Below are positions 35,893 through 44,743 of a stretch of 64,000 nucleotides of DNA, one piece after another; positions within the stretch are counted from its first letter, which is position 1; every line of letters begins with the position of its first letter. The position numbers and the translations under genes were made by a program. A model generated the notes under the pieces. It did not search any database. It worked only from the letters and a program-made list of their open reading frames with translations, and was not told the DNA's origin. The stretch is from the NCBI GenBank assembly GCA_019748055.1, contig JAIEQC010000049.1, positions 1-64,000 of the forward strand. The letters are read 5' to 3'. The DNA is from Caulobacteraceae bacterium. Lineage in GTDB: Bacteria; Pseudomonadota; Alphaproteobacteria; Caulobacterales; Caulobacteraceae.

Positions 35893-35999
35893 CGCAAACT
35901 CCACTGATCGTTCGCGGTCACAACGGGCTCGACCCGCGCCGGTTGCCGCGCGCGGCGCCCCGCCGTGACGCCGGCGACGAAACCCCCTATCTCCGCCTC

Positions 36000-36665
36000 A
36001 TGTCGCGCTACGACCTCACCACCCGCGCCGGCCGGTTCAGGGCGCACTGGGACTACGTCTGGGGCGACCATGCCTTCCTGCGGCGGTGGTTCCGCAACGC
36101 CCACTGGCTGGGGCCCAATCTGGTCCGCACCAACCAGCCCTCGCCGCGACAGCTGGCGGACTGGAAGCGGCAGGGGATCAAGACGGTGATCAACCTGCGC
36201 GGCGCCCGTGACGAGGCCTATTATGCGCTGGAGAAGGACGCCTGCAAGCGTCTTGGCCTGACCTTGATCGACGCCCCGCTGGACAGCCGCGACCCGCCCC
36301 AGCCGGACCGCATCCACCGCGCGCGGGAGCTGTTCCGCACCATCGAATATCCGGCCCTGATCCATTGCAAGTCGGGCGCGGACCGGGCCGGCATGATGGC
36401 GGTGCTCTATCGTCACTTCCATCTGGGCGAGCCGATCTCCGAGGCGATCAAACAGCTCGACAAGAAATACCTTCACCACCGCGAGGGCCTGACCGGCGTG
36501 CTCGACTTCACGCTGGAGAAGTATCTGAACGAGGTCGAGCCGACCGGCGTCACATTCGTCGAATGGATCGACTCCCCGGCCTACGACCCCAAGGCCATCC
36601 GCGCGGAGTTCAAGGCCCAGTGGTGGGGCACGCTGCTGACCGAGAAACTGCTGCGGCGGGAGTAG
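36000..36665 (+). CDS. Dual-specificity/tyrosine phosphatase-like protein
   Basis: A 221-residue cysteine phosphatase. The P-loop 'IHCKSGADRAG' (CX5R, about residue 125) and the upstream 'GIKTVINLRGARDEAYY' strand fit the Siw14/tyrosine-protein-phosphatase group. A general-acid Asp is likely in 'IDAPLDSRDPP'. The chosen ATG at 36000 starts 'MSRYDLTTRAGRFRAHWDY'. It is a plus-strand gene inserted among minus-strand genes and converges with the small membrane protein four bases later. Confidence 0.85.
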   Translation: MSRYDLTTRAGRFRAHWDYVWGDHAFLRRWFRNAHWLGPNLVRTNQPSPRQLADWKRQGIKTVINLRGARDEAYYALEKDACKRLGLTLIDAPLDSRDPPQPDRIHRARELFRTIEYPALIHCKSGADRAGMMAVLYRHFHLGEPISEAIKQLDKKYLHHREGLTGVLDFTLEKYLNEVEPTGVTFVEWIDSPAYDPKAIRAEFKAQWWGTLLTEKLLRRE

Positions 36666-36669
36666 GGCA

Positions 36670-36864
36670 TCAGCCCCACGGGCCACCGTGGCTCGGTCCC
36701 TTCCGCGTAGGCCGCTCGCCGCTCATCTGGGCCTTGCGCCGCTTGTCCTCCCGCCTCTCGCGCAGCTGGCCGCGCAGGACGAACCCCCAGTACACCAGCG
36801 CCATCAGCAGGAAGACCAGACCGGCCACCTGCTGGGCGTCGAAGGTGCGGCCGAACAGCTCCAT
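36670..36864 (-). CDS. Small single-pass membrane protein
   Basis: A 64-residue protein with one helix ('VAGLVFLLMALVYWGFVLR', about residues 13-31) and a basic C-terminal tail. The ATG at 36864 overlaps the stop of the DUF4170 gene (TGATG), which marks it as co-translated. The ORF track's longer version starts inside that upstream gene. No family recognised. Confidence 0.65.
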   Translation of the reverse strand: MELFGRTFDAQQVAGLVFLLMALVYWGFVLRGQLRERREDKRRKAQMSGERPTRKGPSHGGPWG

Positions 36865-37109
36865 CAGTGGGCGTCGCCGCGCGGGTCGATCAGCCGGTGC
36901 GCATGCAGGATGAAGTACCGCATGTGGGCGTTGTCGACGGTCGCCTGGGCCCGCGCCTTCCACGCCTTGCGCGCTTCGGCATAGTTCGGAAAGGCGCCGA
37001 CGAACTCGACCTGCGACAGGTCCCGGAACACCGGCTGGTCCAGATGGCGCAGCTCGCCGCCGATGACGATGTGCAGCAGCTGTTCGGGGGCGTCGGGGGC
37101 GTCGGTCAT
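36864..37109 (-). CDS. DUF4170 family protein
   Basis: An 81-residue protein. 'LLHIVIGGELRHLD' and 'VEFVGAFPNYAEARKAWKA' and 'MRYFILHAHRLI' are the conserved parts of DUF4170, which in alphaproteobacteria commonly sits between the CysQ-like phosphatase and the KDO/lipid A genes. Function unknown. It starts 10 bases after the CysQ-like stop on the same strand. Confidence 0.85.
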   Translation of the reverse strand: MTDAPDAPEQLLHIVIGGELRHLDQPVFRDLSQVEFVGAFPNYAEARKAWKARAQATVDNAHMRYFILHAHRLIDPRGDAH

Positions 37110-37119
37110 CGGAGTCTCG

Positions 37120-37926
37120 TCAGGGGAGGTCGGCGGGCAGGGGTATGGACCGCGTCCGCCGTACGATCAACGGCCAAAGGGCCGGCGCGGCGCACACCAG
37201 CCCGGCCTGACGCGGGTCGGGGCGGTTGAACGCCCACGGCCGGCCGTGGTGGTCCGACACCTTCGCACCGGCCTCTTCAGCGATCAGGGCGCCGGCCGCC
37301 ACGTCCCAGTCCCACTTCGGCGTCGGCGCGATGGCCGCGTCGAAAGCGCCCGCGGCGACTAGAGACAGGCGATAGGCCAGGGCGTTGCGTTTCTCCCAAC
37401 GCATGGCGGGCCACGGTTCGGGCCACAGGGACGCATCGCCGAACAGGCGCGCGTCGCCCAGCACCGCCGCGTCGTCCAGATCGGCCGTGTCCGACGCCGT
37501 GATCGGCCGCCCGTTCAGGGAGGCGCCGCCTCCGGCAGTCGCGGTGAAGGTCTCGCCCAGCGCCGGCGCATGCACCACCGCAGCGACCGGCCGCCCGTCC
37601 TCGACGATCGCGATGGGCACGCACCACCACGGCCGGTCCTTCATGTAGGCGACCGTGCCGTCGATCGGATCGACCACGAAGATGCGCCGTTTCGACAGCC
37701 GCTGCGGTCCGTCGGCCGTCTCCTCGGACAGCCAGCCATGGTCCGGTCGCGCGGACAGCAGCCGGTCCTTCAGCACGGCGTCGACGGCCATGTCGGCGTT
37801 CGTCACCGGCGATCCGCCGGCTTTGGACCGGACGTTCAGCCCCTTGGCCCGTTCGCCCAGCGCCAGCTCGCCCGCCTCTCGCGCCGCCTCGACGATCAGA
37901 TCAAGATCGGCCTGTAACCCGCTCAT
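37120..37926 (-). CDS. Inositol monophosphatase / 3'(2'),5'-bisphosphate nucleotidase (CysQ-like)
   Basis: A 268-residue metal-dependent phosphatase. Metal ligands lie in 'LSEETADG' (E), 'VVDPIDGTVAYM' (DxxDGT, about residue 90) and 'PKWDWDVAAGALIAEEAGA' (WD, about 205). The family hydrolyses PAP or inositol phosphates; substrate cannot be told apart from sequence alone. The start ATG at 37926 overlaps the pmbA stop (ATGA); the track extends wrongly to 38322. Confidence 0.88.
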   Translation of the reverse strand: MSGLQADLDLIVEAAREAGELALGERAKGLNVRSKAGGSPVTNADMAVDAVLKDRLLSARPDHGWLSEETADGPQRLSKRRIFVVDPIDGTVAYMKDRPWWCVPIAIVEDGRPVAAVVHAPALGETFTATAGGGASLNGRPITASDTADLDDAAVLGDARLFGDASLWPEPWPAMRWEKRNALAYRLSLVAAGAFDAAIAPTPKWDWDVAAGALIAEEAGAKVSDHHGRPWAFNRPDPRQAGLVCAAPALWPLIVRRTRSIPLPADLP

Positions 37927-39266
37927 TTGCCTGCGATGGCGACCGCATCGAACATCAGGGACGGGCTGTTGAAACTTCCCCGGAACTCCAAGTCGGATCC
38001 GGCGGTCAGGCGGGCATAAAGGTCCAGCAGATTGCCCGCCACGGTGACCTCGTTGACCGGATGCGCGATCGCGCCGTTCTCGAACCAGAAGCCCGAAACC
38101 CCGGCCGACCAGTCGCCCGTGTCGGCGTTCAGCGACGGCCCGAACATGCTGGTGACCAGCAAGCCCTTGCCCGCGTCGGCCATCAGTCCGTCGAGGTCCT
38201 GGGCGCCCGGCGTCAGGTGAATGTTGTGGCCCGACACCCCAGATGGCCCAGCCCCGCCGCGTGAAGCATGGCCCGTGGACGTCATGCCCAGCTGCGCCGC
38301 CGATGACAGGTTCATCAGCCACGTCGTGATCACGCCGTCCTCGATCAGCGCCCGTTTCGTGACCGGCAGGCCTTCGTCGTCGAACGGCGTCGAGCCCAGA
38401 CCTCGCGGCCGGAAGGGATCGTCAATGATTGATTGTCCGCTCGGCAGCACCTGCTTGCCCAGCCGGTCCTTCACGAAGCTCATGCCCCGCGCGACCGACG
38501 GCCCGGCCATGGCGGAGATCAGCGGCGACAGGACCTGGGTCGCCACGCGGTTTTCGAAGATCACCGGCGCGGTGGTCGACGCGATCTTCCGCGCCCCGAC
38601 GCGCCGCACCGCGCGGCGCCCGCCTTCGCGACCGATCTCCTCCGCCGACGGCAGGTCGGCCAGCCAGCGCATGGCGCGATGCTCGCCCCCGCGCTCCATC
38701 GCTCCGTCCTTCTCGGCGATGACGGAGGCGCCCAGCGAGAAGACGCTGCCGCGATGCACGCCGTCGAAGCCTTCGGACGTCACCAGCCGCCACCGGCTGG
38801 CGCTGGTCGAGGCGTGCCCGCCCTCCGACTTCGCCACGCCCTCGACGGCCAGCGCCGCGGCCTCCGCCTCCACCGCCGCGCGCTCCAGCTCCGCGGGCGT
38901 CGGCTCGGACGGGTCGAACAGCTCCAGATCGGGCAGGGCGCCCCGCGCCAGTTCCTCGGCCGTCGCCAGCCGGGCATAGGGGTCTTCGGGCGCCAGCTTC
39001 GCCATCGCCACGACGCGCTCGATCAGCCGCGCCCGCGTCGCCGGCGACAGGTCGGACGAACTGACGGTCGCCTGTCTCCGCCCCACGAAGACCCGCAGCG
39101 ACAGGTCGCGGCTCTCCTCGCGCTCCACCTCTTCCAGAGCCCCGTTGCGCACGCCGACGGACAGGGACGCCCGCTGGGCCAGCACGGCCTCGGCGGCGTC
39201 GGCGCCGGCCTTGCGGGCGGCGGCGATCAGGTCGGGCAGAAGGTCGTCGGGGGCGGCGTCGAACAT
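37923..39266 (-). CDS. pmbA: TldD/PmbA family metallopeptidase component
   Basis: A 447-residue TldE/PmbA-type protein. 'VGVRNGALEEVEREESRDLSLRVFVGRRQ' spans residues about 35-65 in pieces, and the C-terminal 'HASRGGAGPSGVSGHNIHLTPG' and 'GVSGFWFENGAIAHPVNEVT' are PmbA features. It has no HEXXH motif, consistent with PmbA being the non-catalytic partner of TldD, whose gene is not in the window. It is coupled by ATGA overlap to the CysQ-like gene. Confidence 0.9.
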   Translation of the reverse strand: MFDAAPDDLLPDLIAAARKAGADAAEAVLAQRASLSVGVRNGALEEVEREESRDLSLRVFVGRRQATVSSSDLSPATRARLIERVVAMAKLAPEDPYARLATAEELARGALPDLELFDPSEPTPAELERAAVEAEAAALAVEGVAKSEGGHASTSASRWRLVTSEGFDGVHRGSVFSLGASVIAEKDGAMERGGEHRAMRWLADLPSAEEIGREGGRRAVRRVGARKIASTTAPVIFENRVATQVLSPLISAMAGPSVARGMSFVKDRLGKQVLPSGQSIIDDPFRPRGLGSTPFDDEGLPVTKRALIEDGVITTWLMNLSSAAQLGMTSTGHASRGGAGPSGVSGHNIHLTPGAQDLDGLMADAGKGLLVTSMFGPSLNADTGDWSAGVSGFWFENGAIAHPVNEVTVAGNLLDLYARLTAGSDLEFRGSFNSPSLMFDAVAIAGK

Positions 39267-39306
39267 GCCCCGATATGGCCGGGCCGCCGCCCGCCCGCAA
39301 CAGGCC

Positions 39307-39702
39307 TCAGCCCATTCCCGCGACCGCGATCAGGATCACGACCGCCGCGCCGACCAGGGACAGCCAGGTCAGGACCATGCCCACCGCCCGCGGCAGGTTG
39401 GGCGCCTTCATCGCCATTCCGGGCGCATGCAGCAGCCGACCCAGCAGGAACGCCCCGCCCGTCACGTGGATCTCCGTCGGACTGGCCCCCAGCTGCGCCA
39501 TCAGGATCAGCGCCCCGATCATCAGCGGCGCATACTCGGCCGCGTTTCCGAACGCCCGAGACCGCGTCGTCAGCTCGCCCGCCTTCCCATCGCCCAGCGC
39601 GATCCGCATCGTCCGGCGACCGACCATGACCCGCAGCGACAGGGCGATCAGCCACAGGATCAGAAGCGCGGTCCACAGACCGGCGGCTTGCAGGGCGCTC
39701 AT
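39307..39702 (-). CDS. MAPEG family membrane protein
   Basis: A 131-residue protein with four hydrophobic helices. 'GKAGELTTRSRAFGNAAEYAPL' matches the MAPEG signature (RxxxNxxEY), and the MAPEG family includes glutathione transferases and eicosanoid enzymes. Bacterial members are usually of unknown substrate. Its ATG overlaps the M14 peptidase stop (ATGA) so the two are co-translated. Confidence 0.88.
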   Translation of the reverse strand: MSALQAAGLWTALLILWLIALSLRVMVGRRTMRIALGDGKAGELTTRSRAFGNAAEYAPLMIGALILMAQLGASPTEIHVTGGAFLLGRLLHAPGMAMKAPNLPRAVGMVLTWLSLVGAAVVILIAVAGMG

Positions 39703-41531
39703 CGGGTCTCCCTCGCGATCGGATAAAGGCGGAAGCGGTCGTCGAAGAAAGGCGTCCGTTCATAGAACCACTGCAGGCGCGCGTCGCCGTTCGCCGCGAA
39801 CTCGGGCTCCGCCGTCAGCTTGGCCTCGAACTCGGCCCTCAGCGCCGGATCGGCCGCCAGCATGCGGTCCGCCAGCGGCGCGATGGCATAGCCTTCGATG
39901 TATTCCACCCGGTTCAGCACCTCGGGGATCAGTCCCCAAGCGAAGAAACTCTCGTTGGACTGCGGCTCCAGCAGCAGCACGACCACGTCGCCCAGCGGCT
40001 GATCGGTCGGCACCCGCACCGAGCCGACCGGGAAGGTCCAGTCCCGCCGCTCCACCTCCACCGTCTTCACCGAGATCGGCACGTGACCTTCGTTGGTCCG
40101 CCCGGCGACCGTCGGATCGACCAGACGCAGCATGTCCACGTCCACGGTCCGCGGCGCTTCGATACGCTCCATCCGCACGCCATGGATCGCCAGCCGCTGG
40201 ATCAGGTCGGCCCGATGGCCCGGCACCCAATAGGCCTCGGGCCGGCTCAGCGTCAGCGTGGGGCGCGAGCCGTAGAAGGGCAGGGACCACGGCTCCGGGT
40301 CCGGCACGCCCAGCCAGCGAATCTCCTCGCGCCCGGACGCCTCGGACCGGTAGGTCTCATACCGGATGCCCTTGAACTGCACGGTCCGCTGCGGCGTCGG
40401 ATCGGGCTCGAAGTTCGCCGGAATCTCCGCCGGCCTCAATGCCGCATCGGACCGGATCGCCGCACGCAGGTCTCCGCCGTCCTCAGCCAGAATGCGCAGC
40501 GCCGCCTCGATGAAGACGTAGGTCCCCAGAACGCGCTGGTCGAACGGCTTCAGGCTGTGGTTCTCGATCAGGATGGTCGGCACATGCGCCGCCGCGCCCC
40601 AGCCGTTCGAGAACCGTTCACCCAGTCCTCCGTCCGACATCCCGGCCTTCGGATCGTCCCCGTCCACCCCGAACACCAGCTCGCCCGGGATGTGCCCTTG
40701 GCCTTCCAGGGCGCCGTACATCGCCGGCTTGAATGTGGCGTCCAGCCAGGCGGAGCTGTGCGGCGAGCGGCTGTAGGCTCCGCTTTCGCCGTTGAATCCG
40801 AAGGTGATGTCGTACTGGTAATCCATGCCGTCGGTGACGTGCACGTCGACGTACAGGTCCGGCCGGTACTTCACGATCAGGCCGCGCACGGCGCGCATCT
40901 CGGCCTGGTCCAGCTTCATGTAGTCGCGGTTCAGGTTCTGGTTGGTGGCGGTGTTCCGCCAGCCCTGGATCCGCGGGCCGCGCTGGTTCGGGCGGCTGTA
41001 CTCAGACGCCCGCTCGTGCCCGTCGACCGACAGGATGGGGATCAGGATCAGGTTCACCTCGTCCAGCAGGTGCGCCTTGCCGTAGTGGGCGATGTCCCGC
41101 AGCAGCATCATCCCGGCGTCCTTGCCGTCGATCTCGCCCGGGTGGATGCCCGCCTGGACCATCAGCACCGGCTTGGCCGGATCGAACGCCGCGCCGTCCT
41201 TCGACGCGATCACCGCATAGATCGACCGCCCCTCGGGAGAAGTCCCGAACTCTTCGATGCGGATCAGGTCCGACGACGCGTCCAGCCGGTCGAACCATGC
41301 CCGTGTCCCGGCGTAATCAGGGCTGAAGTTCAGGTCCGGATCCTTCTCGAAATCCGTGGCCCACGGATCGGTCGCGGGGCGCAGCAGGGCACGACTGGCT
41401 CCGTTCCACTCCGGCGCGGGCGGCAGGAACTCCGTGTCCCAGGGGGCGGCGTTCGGGGCGGACTGGCTCATGGCGGGGCTCGCGGACAGGGTCAGGGCGG
41501 CCGCGGCCGCAAGGATCGGGAACAGGCGCAT
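39699..41531 (-). CDS. M14 family zinc carboxypeptidase, secreted
   Basis: A 610-residue protein with signal peptide ('LTLSASPAMSQS'). The zinc site is 'GIHPGEIDGKDAGMMLLR' (H and E about residue 130) with the third ligand near 'YVDVHVTDGMDYQYD', and 'ILIENHSLKPFDQRVLG' is near the catalytic glutamate. The C-terminal 250 residues are an accessory region without recognised motifs. By family it removes C-terminal residues from peptides or cleaves cell-wall peptides. Upstream of MAPEG in the same unit. Confidence 0.88.
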   Translation of the reverse strand: MRLFPILAAAAALTLSASPAMSQSAPNAAPWDTEFLPPAPEWNGASRALLRPATDPWATDFEKDPDLNFSPDYAGTRAWFDRLDASSDLIRIEEFGTSPEGRSIYAVIASKDGAAFDPAKPVLMVQAGIHPGEIDGKDAGMMLLRDIAHYGKAHLLDEVNLILIPILSVDGHERASEYSRPNQRGPRIQGWRNTATNQNLNRDYMKLDQAEMRAVRGLIVKYRPDLYVDVHVTDGMDYQYDITFGFNGESGAYSRSPHSSAWLDATFKPAMYGALEGQGHIPGELVFGVDGDDPKAGMSDGGLGERFSNGWGAAAHVPTILIENHSLKPFDQRVLGTYVFIEAALRILAEDGGDLRAAIRSDAALRPAEIPANFEPDPTPQRTVQFKGIRYETYRSEASGREEIRWLGVPDPEPWSLPFYGSRPTLTLSRPEAYWVPGHRADLIQRLAIHGVRMERIEAPRTVDVDMLRLVDPTVAGRTNEGHVPISVKTVEVERRDWTFPVGSVRVPTDQPLGDVVVLLLEPQSNESFFAWGLIPEVLNRVEYIEGYAIAPLADRMLAADPALRAEFEAKLTAEPEFAANGDARLQWFYERTPFFDDRFRLYPIARETR

Positions 41532-41680
41532 CCGCCTTCCTCACCCAGGAAACGGCCCAGTTCAACCTGTCGCGCGGCGTTGCGCCACATCATCACGGTG
41601 AAACGCGCTCCCCACCTCCGCCGTTCGTCGGCGGCTGTGTCCGTCGGCGGACGCAGTGTTTCCTCCCAAGGAGTTGCATC

Positions 41681-42466
41681 ATGTCGAAGTGCCTTGCCGC
41701 AGCGGCCGCCCTGGCCGTCGTCTCTCTCGCCGGCGCCGCCCAGGCCCAGTCGGCTCCGGGCCAGTGGACCTTCGGGTTCGAGGCCGGCGCGGAGTTCCCC
41801 GCCGATGGCGACGTCCACACCGGGGCCGTCTCGCCCATCCCCGATCTCGGGCCTCTGAATCCGGCGCTCACCGGCGTCTCGGCCGAGCTGCGGATCGAAC
41901 CGCGCAGCTATGACGACATCTATGGCGAAGCCTTCAATCTGGGCTTCGAAGCCACCTACGGGGTGAGCGCAGACGCCGAAGCCTTCGGCTCGGTCCGCTA
42001 CGTCAAGCAGGACGAAGGCACGGTTCAGGTCGGCGGCGCCTTCGTGCCAGCGCTCACCACCACTCTGCCGGTGTTCGGCACCTTCGGCGACGTGGAGACC
42101 TGGGTGGTCGAAGCGGGCTATCGCCAGTACTTCGGCTCGGGGAACGTCCGTCCCTACGTCGCGGGTCGCCTCGGCGCCGCCTTCACCGACGACGTGAACG
42201 CCACGTTCGAGATTCCGGACGCCGACATCCTGATCGCCGACGTGCCCTTCTATTCCGGCACGACCAGCCTGACGGCGGGCCTCGACCTGGGCGTCTCCTG
42301 GAGGCTCAGCGACGCCGTCACCCTGCAGGCCGAGACCGGCTATCGCTATGTGGGCGAGCTCGACGGCGACGATTCCGCGATCGGCGGCCTGGGCCTCGCC
42401 TCCATCAACGACATCGGCGACCGCAGCTATGTGCCGCTGACGGTTCGGGCGAAGTTCGCGTTCTGA
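41681..42466 (+). CDS. Outer-membrane beta-barrel protein (OmpA/opacity-like porin fold)
   Basis: A 261-residue protein with a signal peptide ('VSLAGAAQAQS') and a strand-rich mature region ending in a terminal aromatic 'RAKFAF', the C-terminal signature of a membrane beta-barrel. Several alternating strands ('AFGSVRYVKQDEGTVQVGGAFV', 'TSLTAGLDLGVSW') are visible. 'aaggagttgcatc' precedes the ATG. Function is likely structural; no specific family is claimed. Confidence 0.8.
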   Translation: MSKCLAAAAALAVVSLAGAAQAQSAPGQWTFGFEAGAEFPADGDVHTGAVSPIPDLGPLNPALTGVSAELRIEPRSYDDIYGEAFNLGFEATYGVSADAEAFGSVRYVKQDEGTVQVGGAFVPALTTTLPVFGTFGDVETWVVEAGYRQYFGSGNVRPYVAGRLGAAFTDDVNATFEIPDADILIADVPFYSGTTSLTAGLDLGVSWRLSDAVTLQAETGYRYVGELDGDDSAIGGLGLASINDIGDRSYVPLTVRAKFAF

Positions 42467-42470
42467 CGGT

Positions 42471-42502
42471 TGAGCGAGGCCCGGGCCGCCGGGCCTCGCT
42501 CA
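42471..42502. terminator. Palindromic hairpin between convergent genes
   Basis: A perfect 14-bp inverted repeat, 'tgagcgaggcccgg' with 'ccgggcctcgctca', separated by four bases, five bases after the beta-barrel stop. It lacks a T-run but sits exactly between convergent genes and is the likely end for both. Confidence 0.6.
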
Positions 42503-42526
42503 CCTCCTTGCCGCCGCGTCCGCCGG

Positions 42527-42874
42527 TCAGTCTTCGGTCATGTTCCCCAGGGCCGCATTCAGCCGCGCGATTTCGCGTTCCTCGCGCTCGCGGCGCCGGT
42601 TCAGTCCTGCGAGCTGGCGTTCCTGAGCCGACGTCTTACCGCCGGCCGCTTCGGCCGCGGATTCGATGACCTCGATCTCCTCGTCGATCTCGGCCAGACG
42701 TTCCTCGGCCTCGAGGAGCGAGTTGGTCAGGCGTTCTTCGCGCGTGAGCCTCGGGGCGGCAGACGCTCTGGCGGCGTTTCGCCCGGCGAGAACCTGAGCG
42801 TCGGCGGTCGTCGCAACGGTCGCCGCAGGGATGGCCGTCGCCAATGCTGCGGCGCAAATCAGGAAAAGGCGCAT
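42527..42874 (-). CDS. Secreted coiled-coil hypothetical protein
   Basis: A 115-residue protein with a signal peptide ('TAIPAATVATTADAQ') and a strongly heptad-like, charged helix ('LLEAEERLAEIDEEIEVIE', about residues 52-70, and 'REREEREIARLNAAL' near the end). It resembles small periplasmic coiled-coil proteins. No family recognised. It is followed on its 5' side by a 160-base AT-richer spacer before the membrane-protein array. Confidence 0.65.
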   Translation of the reverse strand: MRLFLICAAALATAIPAATVATTADAQVLAGRNAARASAAPRLTREERLTNSLLEAEERLAEIDEEIEVIESAAEAAGGKTSAQERQLAGLNRRREREEREIARLNAALGNMTED

Positions 42875-43034
42875 CAGAAGCTCTCTGCAAAAGCTGACGA
42901 AGAGTACTCAGCTTAAATTACTTTTCGGTCACGATAATAGCGATATTTCGCCACATTCTACGCACGACGGACGAACCGTGCGGGCCTCGTCGTCAGTTCG
43001 CCGAAACGCACCCGGCGTCGCTCATGCCGCTCCG

Positions 43035-43616
43035 CTAGCTCCAGGCGCCTTGAAGGACGAGCAGCAGATAGCGCGCGATGATGAGGACCAGGGCCACGGC
43101 GTTCACCCAGCGCCGCCTCGAGAACCAGATGGCGATCAGGCAGGCGTAGTAGAGGAAGGCGGTCCACGACACCGAGATGTCGAGCCAGGAGGCCTTCCAG
43201 ACCGCGAAGCCGTCCTGGGCCAGCAGGAGGGTGCCCACGTCGTAGAGCAGCACGCCCGCCAGCGTGATCACGCCCAGGATGAAGCGCCGTCGCTTGAGAT
43301 AGTGGTCGTCCAGATCGCTCCAGTCGGCCAGCGATTTCGGAAACACCACGCTGGCGGCGACGTAGTAGAAACCCGAGATGACGATGCCGATGACCAGGGC
43401 CAGATAGGTGACCTCGGCGTCCCGGTACTGCTGCCAGGCGTAGAGCCAAAAGGCCGCGAGATCGAGCAGCAGGAACAACGCCAGCAGAGGCGTGAGCACA
43501 CCCACCCGCACCGCGCGGCGCTCCTCCACCAGCCTCGCCACGCCGGCGATGACCTCGGCCACCGACAGGCCGAGCACCAGGCCGAAGAGGGTGAAGAAGA
43601 ACTCGAAGTCGCTCAT
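43035..43616 (-). CDS. Array membrane protein A (193 aa, 'MSxFEF' family)
   Basis: A 193-residue protein with six predicted hydrophobic helices (about 5-25, 38-58, 69-92, 112-130, 145-165, 170-190). It starts 'MSDFEFFFTLFGLVLGLSVA', has 'VGVLTPLLALFLLLDL', and carries the family midpoint 'YYVAASVVFP' followed by 'DLDDHYLKRRR'. It is the last of five tandem paralogs transcribed toward 43035; the gap to array protein B is six bases. It is closest to B by length and sequence. Uncharacterised; membrane location inferred from helices. Confidence 0.85.
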   Translation of the reverse strand: MSDFEFFFTLFGLVLGLSVAEVIAGVARLVEERRAVRVGVLTPLLALFLLLDLAAFWLYAWQQYRDAEVTYLALVIGIVISGFYYVAASVVFPKSLADWSDLDDHYLKRRRFILGVITLAGVLLYDVGTLLLAQDGFAVWKASWLDISVSWTAFLYYACLIAIWFSRRRWVNAVALVLIIARYLLLVLQGAWS

Positions 43617-43622
43617 GGGCTC

Positions 43623-44204
43623 CTAGCTCAGCGGCGGCAGGCGCAGGAAGCTGGTGACGTTCACGCCGAGCATCACCAGCAGCAGGGCCAGGTTCACCAC
43701 CTTGCGTCGGATCAGGAGGATCGGCGGGATGCAGGCGAAGAAGATCAGCGGCTGCCACGACAGGGACAGGTCGGTCCAGAAGTCCAGACGCGCGGCGCGA
43801 CCCTCGGCGCTCAGGCTGGGGATCAGCTCGAACATCGTCAGGCCCGCGGCGGCGATGCACACCATGACCAGCCGCCGGTGGCGCAGATAGACCTCGTCGA
43901 GATCCGGCTCGCGCCCGAAGTCCCGAGGCAGGACCACCGAGGCGGCGACGTAGTAGAGGGCCGAGGCGCCCAGCGCCAAAACGATGACGCCGTAACCCAG
44001 TGGGCGGTCGCTGTAAGCCTGATAGGCGCTGAGCCAGAAGCCGCAGAGGTCGGTCAGCAGCAGGAGCGCCAGCACGGGCGTCAGCATCCCGATCCTGACG
44101 CCGCGCGCGTCATGGGCCAGCCGCGCGAAGCCGGAGACGACCTCCACCACGGAGAGACCCAGGACGAGCCCATAGAGGGTGAAGAAGAACTCGAACGGGC
44201 TCAT
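43623..44204 (-). CDS. Array membrane protein B (193 aa)
   Basis: A 193-residue paralog starting 'MSPFEFFFTLYGLVLGLSVV', with 'IGMLTPVLALLLLTDLCGFW' and 'LYYVAASVVLPRD' then 'DLDEVYLRHRRLVMV'. The ORF track's version to 44657 begins in array protein C and is wrong; the ATG at 44204 shares one base with C's TGA (TGATG). Six hydrophobic helices as in A. Unknown function. Confidence 0.85.
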   Translation of the reverse strand: MSPFEFFFTLYGLVLGLSVVEVVSGFARLAHDARGVRIGMLTPVLALLLLTDLCGFWLSAYQAYSDRPLGYGVIVLALGASALYYVAASVVLPRDFGREPDLDEVYLRHRRLVMVCIAAAGLTMFELIPSLSAEGRAARLDFWTDLSLSWQPLIFFACIPPILLIRRKVVNLALLLVMLGVNVTSFLRLPPLS

Positions 44205-44743
44205 CAGTAGAGCCACCAGATGACCAGGACCGAGGCTAGCGCCAGACCGATCCGGTGCGCCCACAGATTTCGCCAGAACAGCAGCACGATCGGGATCAGG
44301 TAGATGACGACGAAGGTCTCCAGCAGGGCCTGCACCGAGTAGACACGCCCGCCGCTGAGGTATCCGACCATTCCCGCCGACGTCGGGATCATCATGGCCA
44401 CCATGACCAGCCGCGAATGGGACAGGTAGAAGTCGTCGAGCGACTGATGGCGGTCGGCGTCGTCGGGGAACATCACCGTGCTGACGACGACGTAAGGCAG
44501 AGCGACGGCCAGGCTGATGATGAAGACCGTCGCGTCTATGGGAACGTCTTGCAGACTCTGCCAGGCACCGGTCCAGTTGAGCACAGCGTGGCTGAGCAGC
44601 CAGACGCCCAGCAGAGGCACGCAGACGCCGATCCGAACCTCGTCGCGCGCCCGCCACAGCTTGCCGAAGCCGATGCCGACATTGGCCACCGCGATGCCGA
44701 GGATCAGGCCGAAGAAGCTGAACAAGAACTCGAACGGGCTCAT
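44204..44743 (-). CDS. Array membrane protein C (179 aa)
   Basis: A 179-residue, shorter paralog: 'MSPFEFLFSFFGLILGIAVA', 'VRIGVCVPLLGVWLLSH', 'ALPYVVVSTVMFP', 'SLDDFYLSHSRLVMV' and C-terminus 'RIGLALASVLVIWWLY'. It pairs with E in length and in the 'ALPYV' and 'R(I/V)GLAL' C-terminal pattern. Start overlaps the stop of D by four bases (ATGA). Six helices; no soluble domain. Confidence 0.85.
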   Translation of the reverse strand: MSPFEFLFSFFGLILGIAVANVGIGFGKLWRARDEVRIGVCVPLLGVWLLSHAVLNWTGAWQSLQDVPIDATVFIISLAVALPYVVVSTVMFPDDADRHQSLDDFYLSHSRLVMVAMMIPTSAGMVGYLSGGRVYSVQALLETFVVIYLIPIVLLFWRNLWAHRIGLALASVLVIWWLY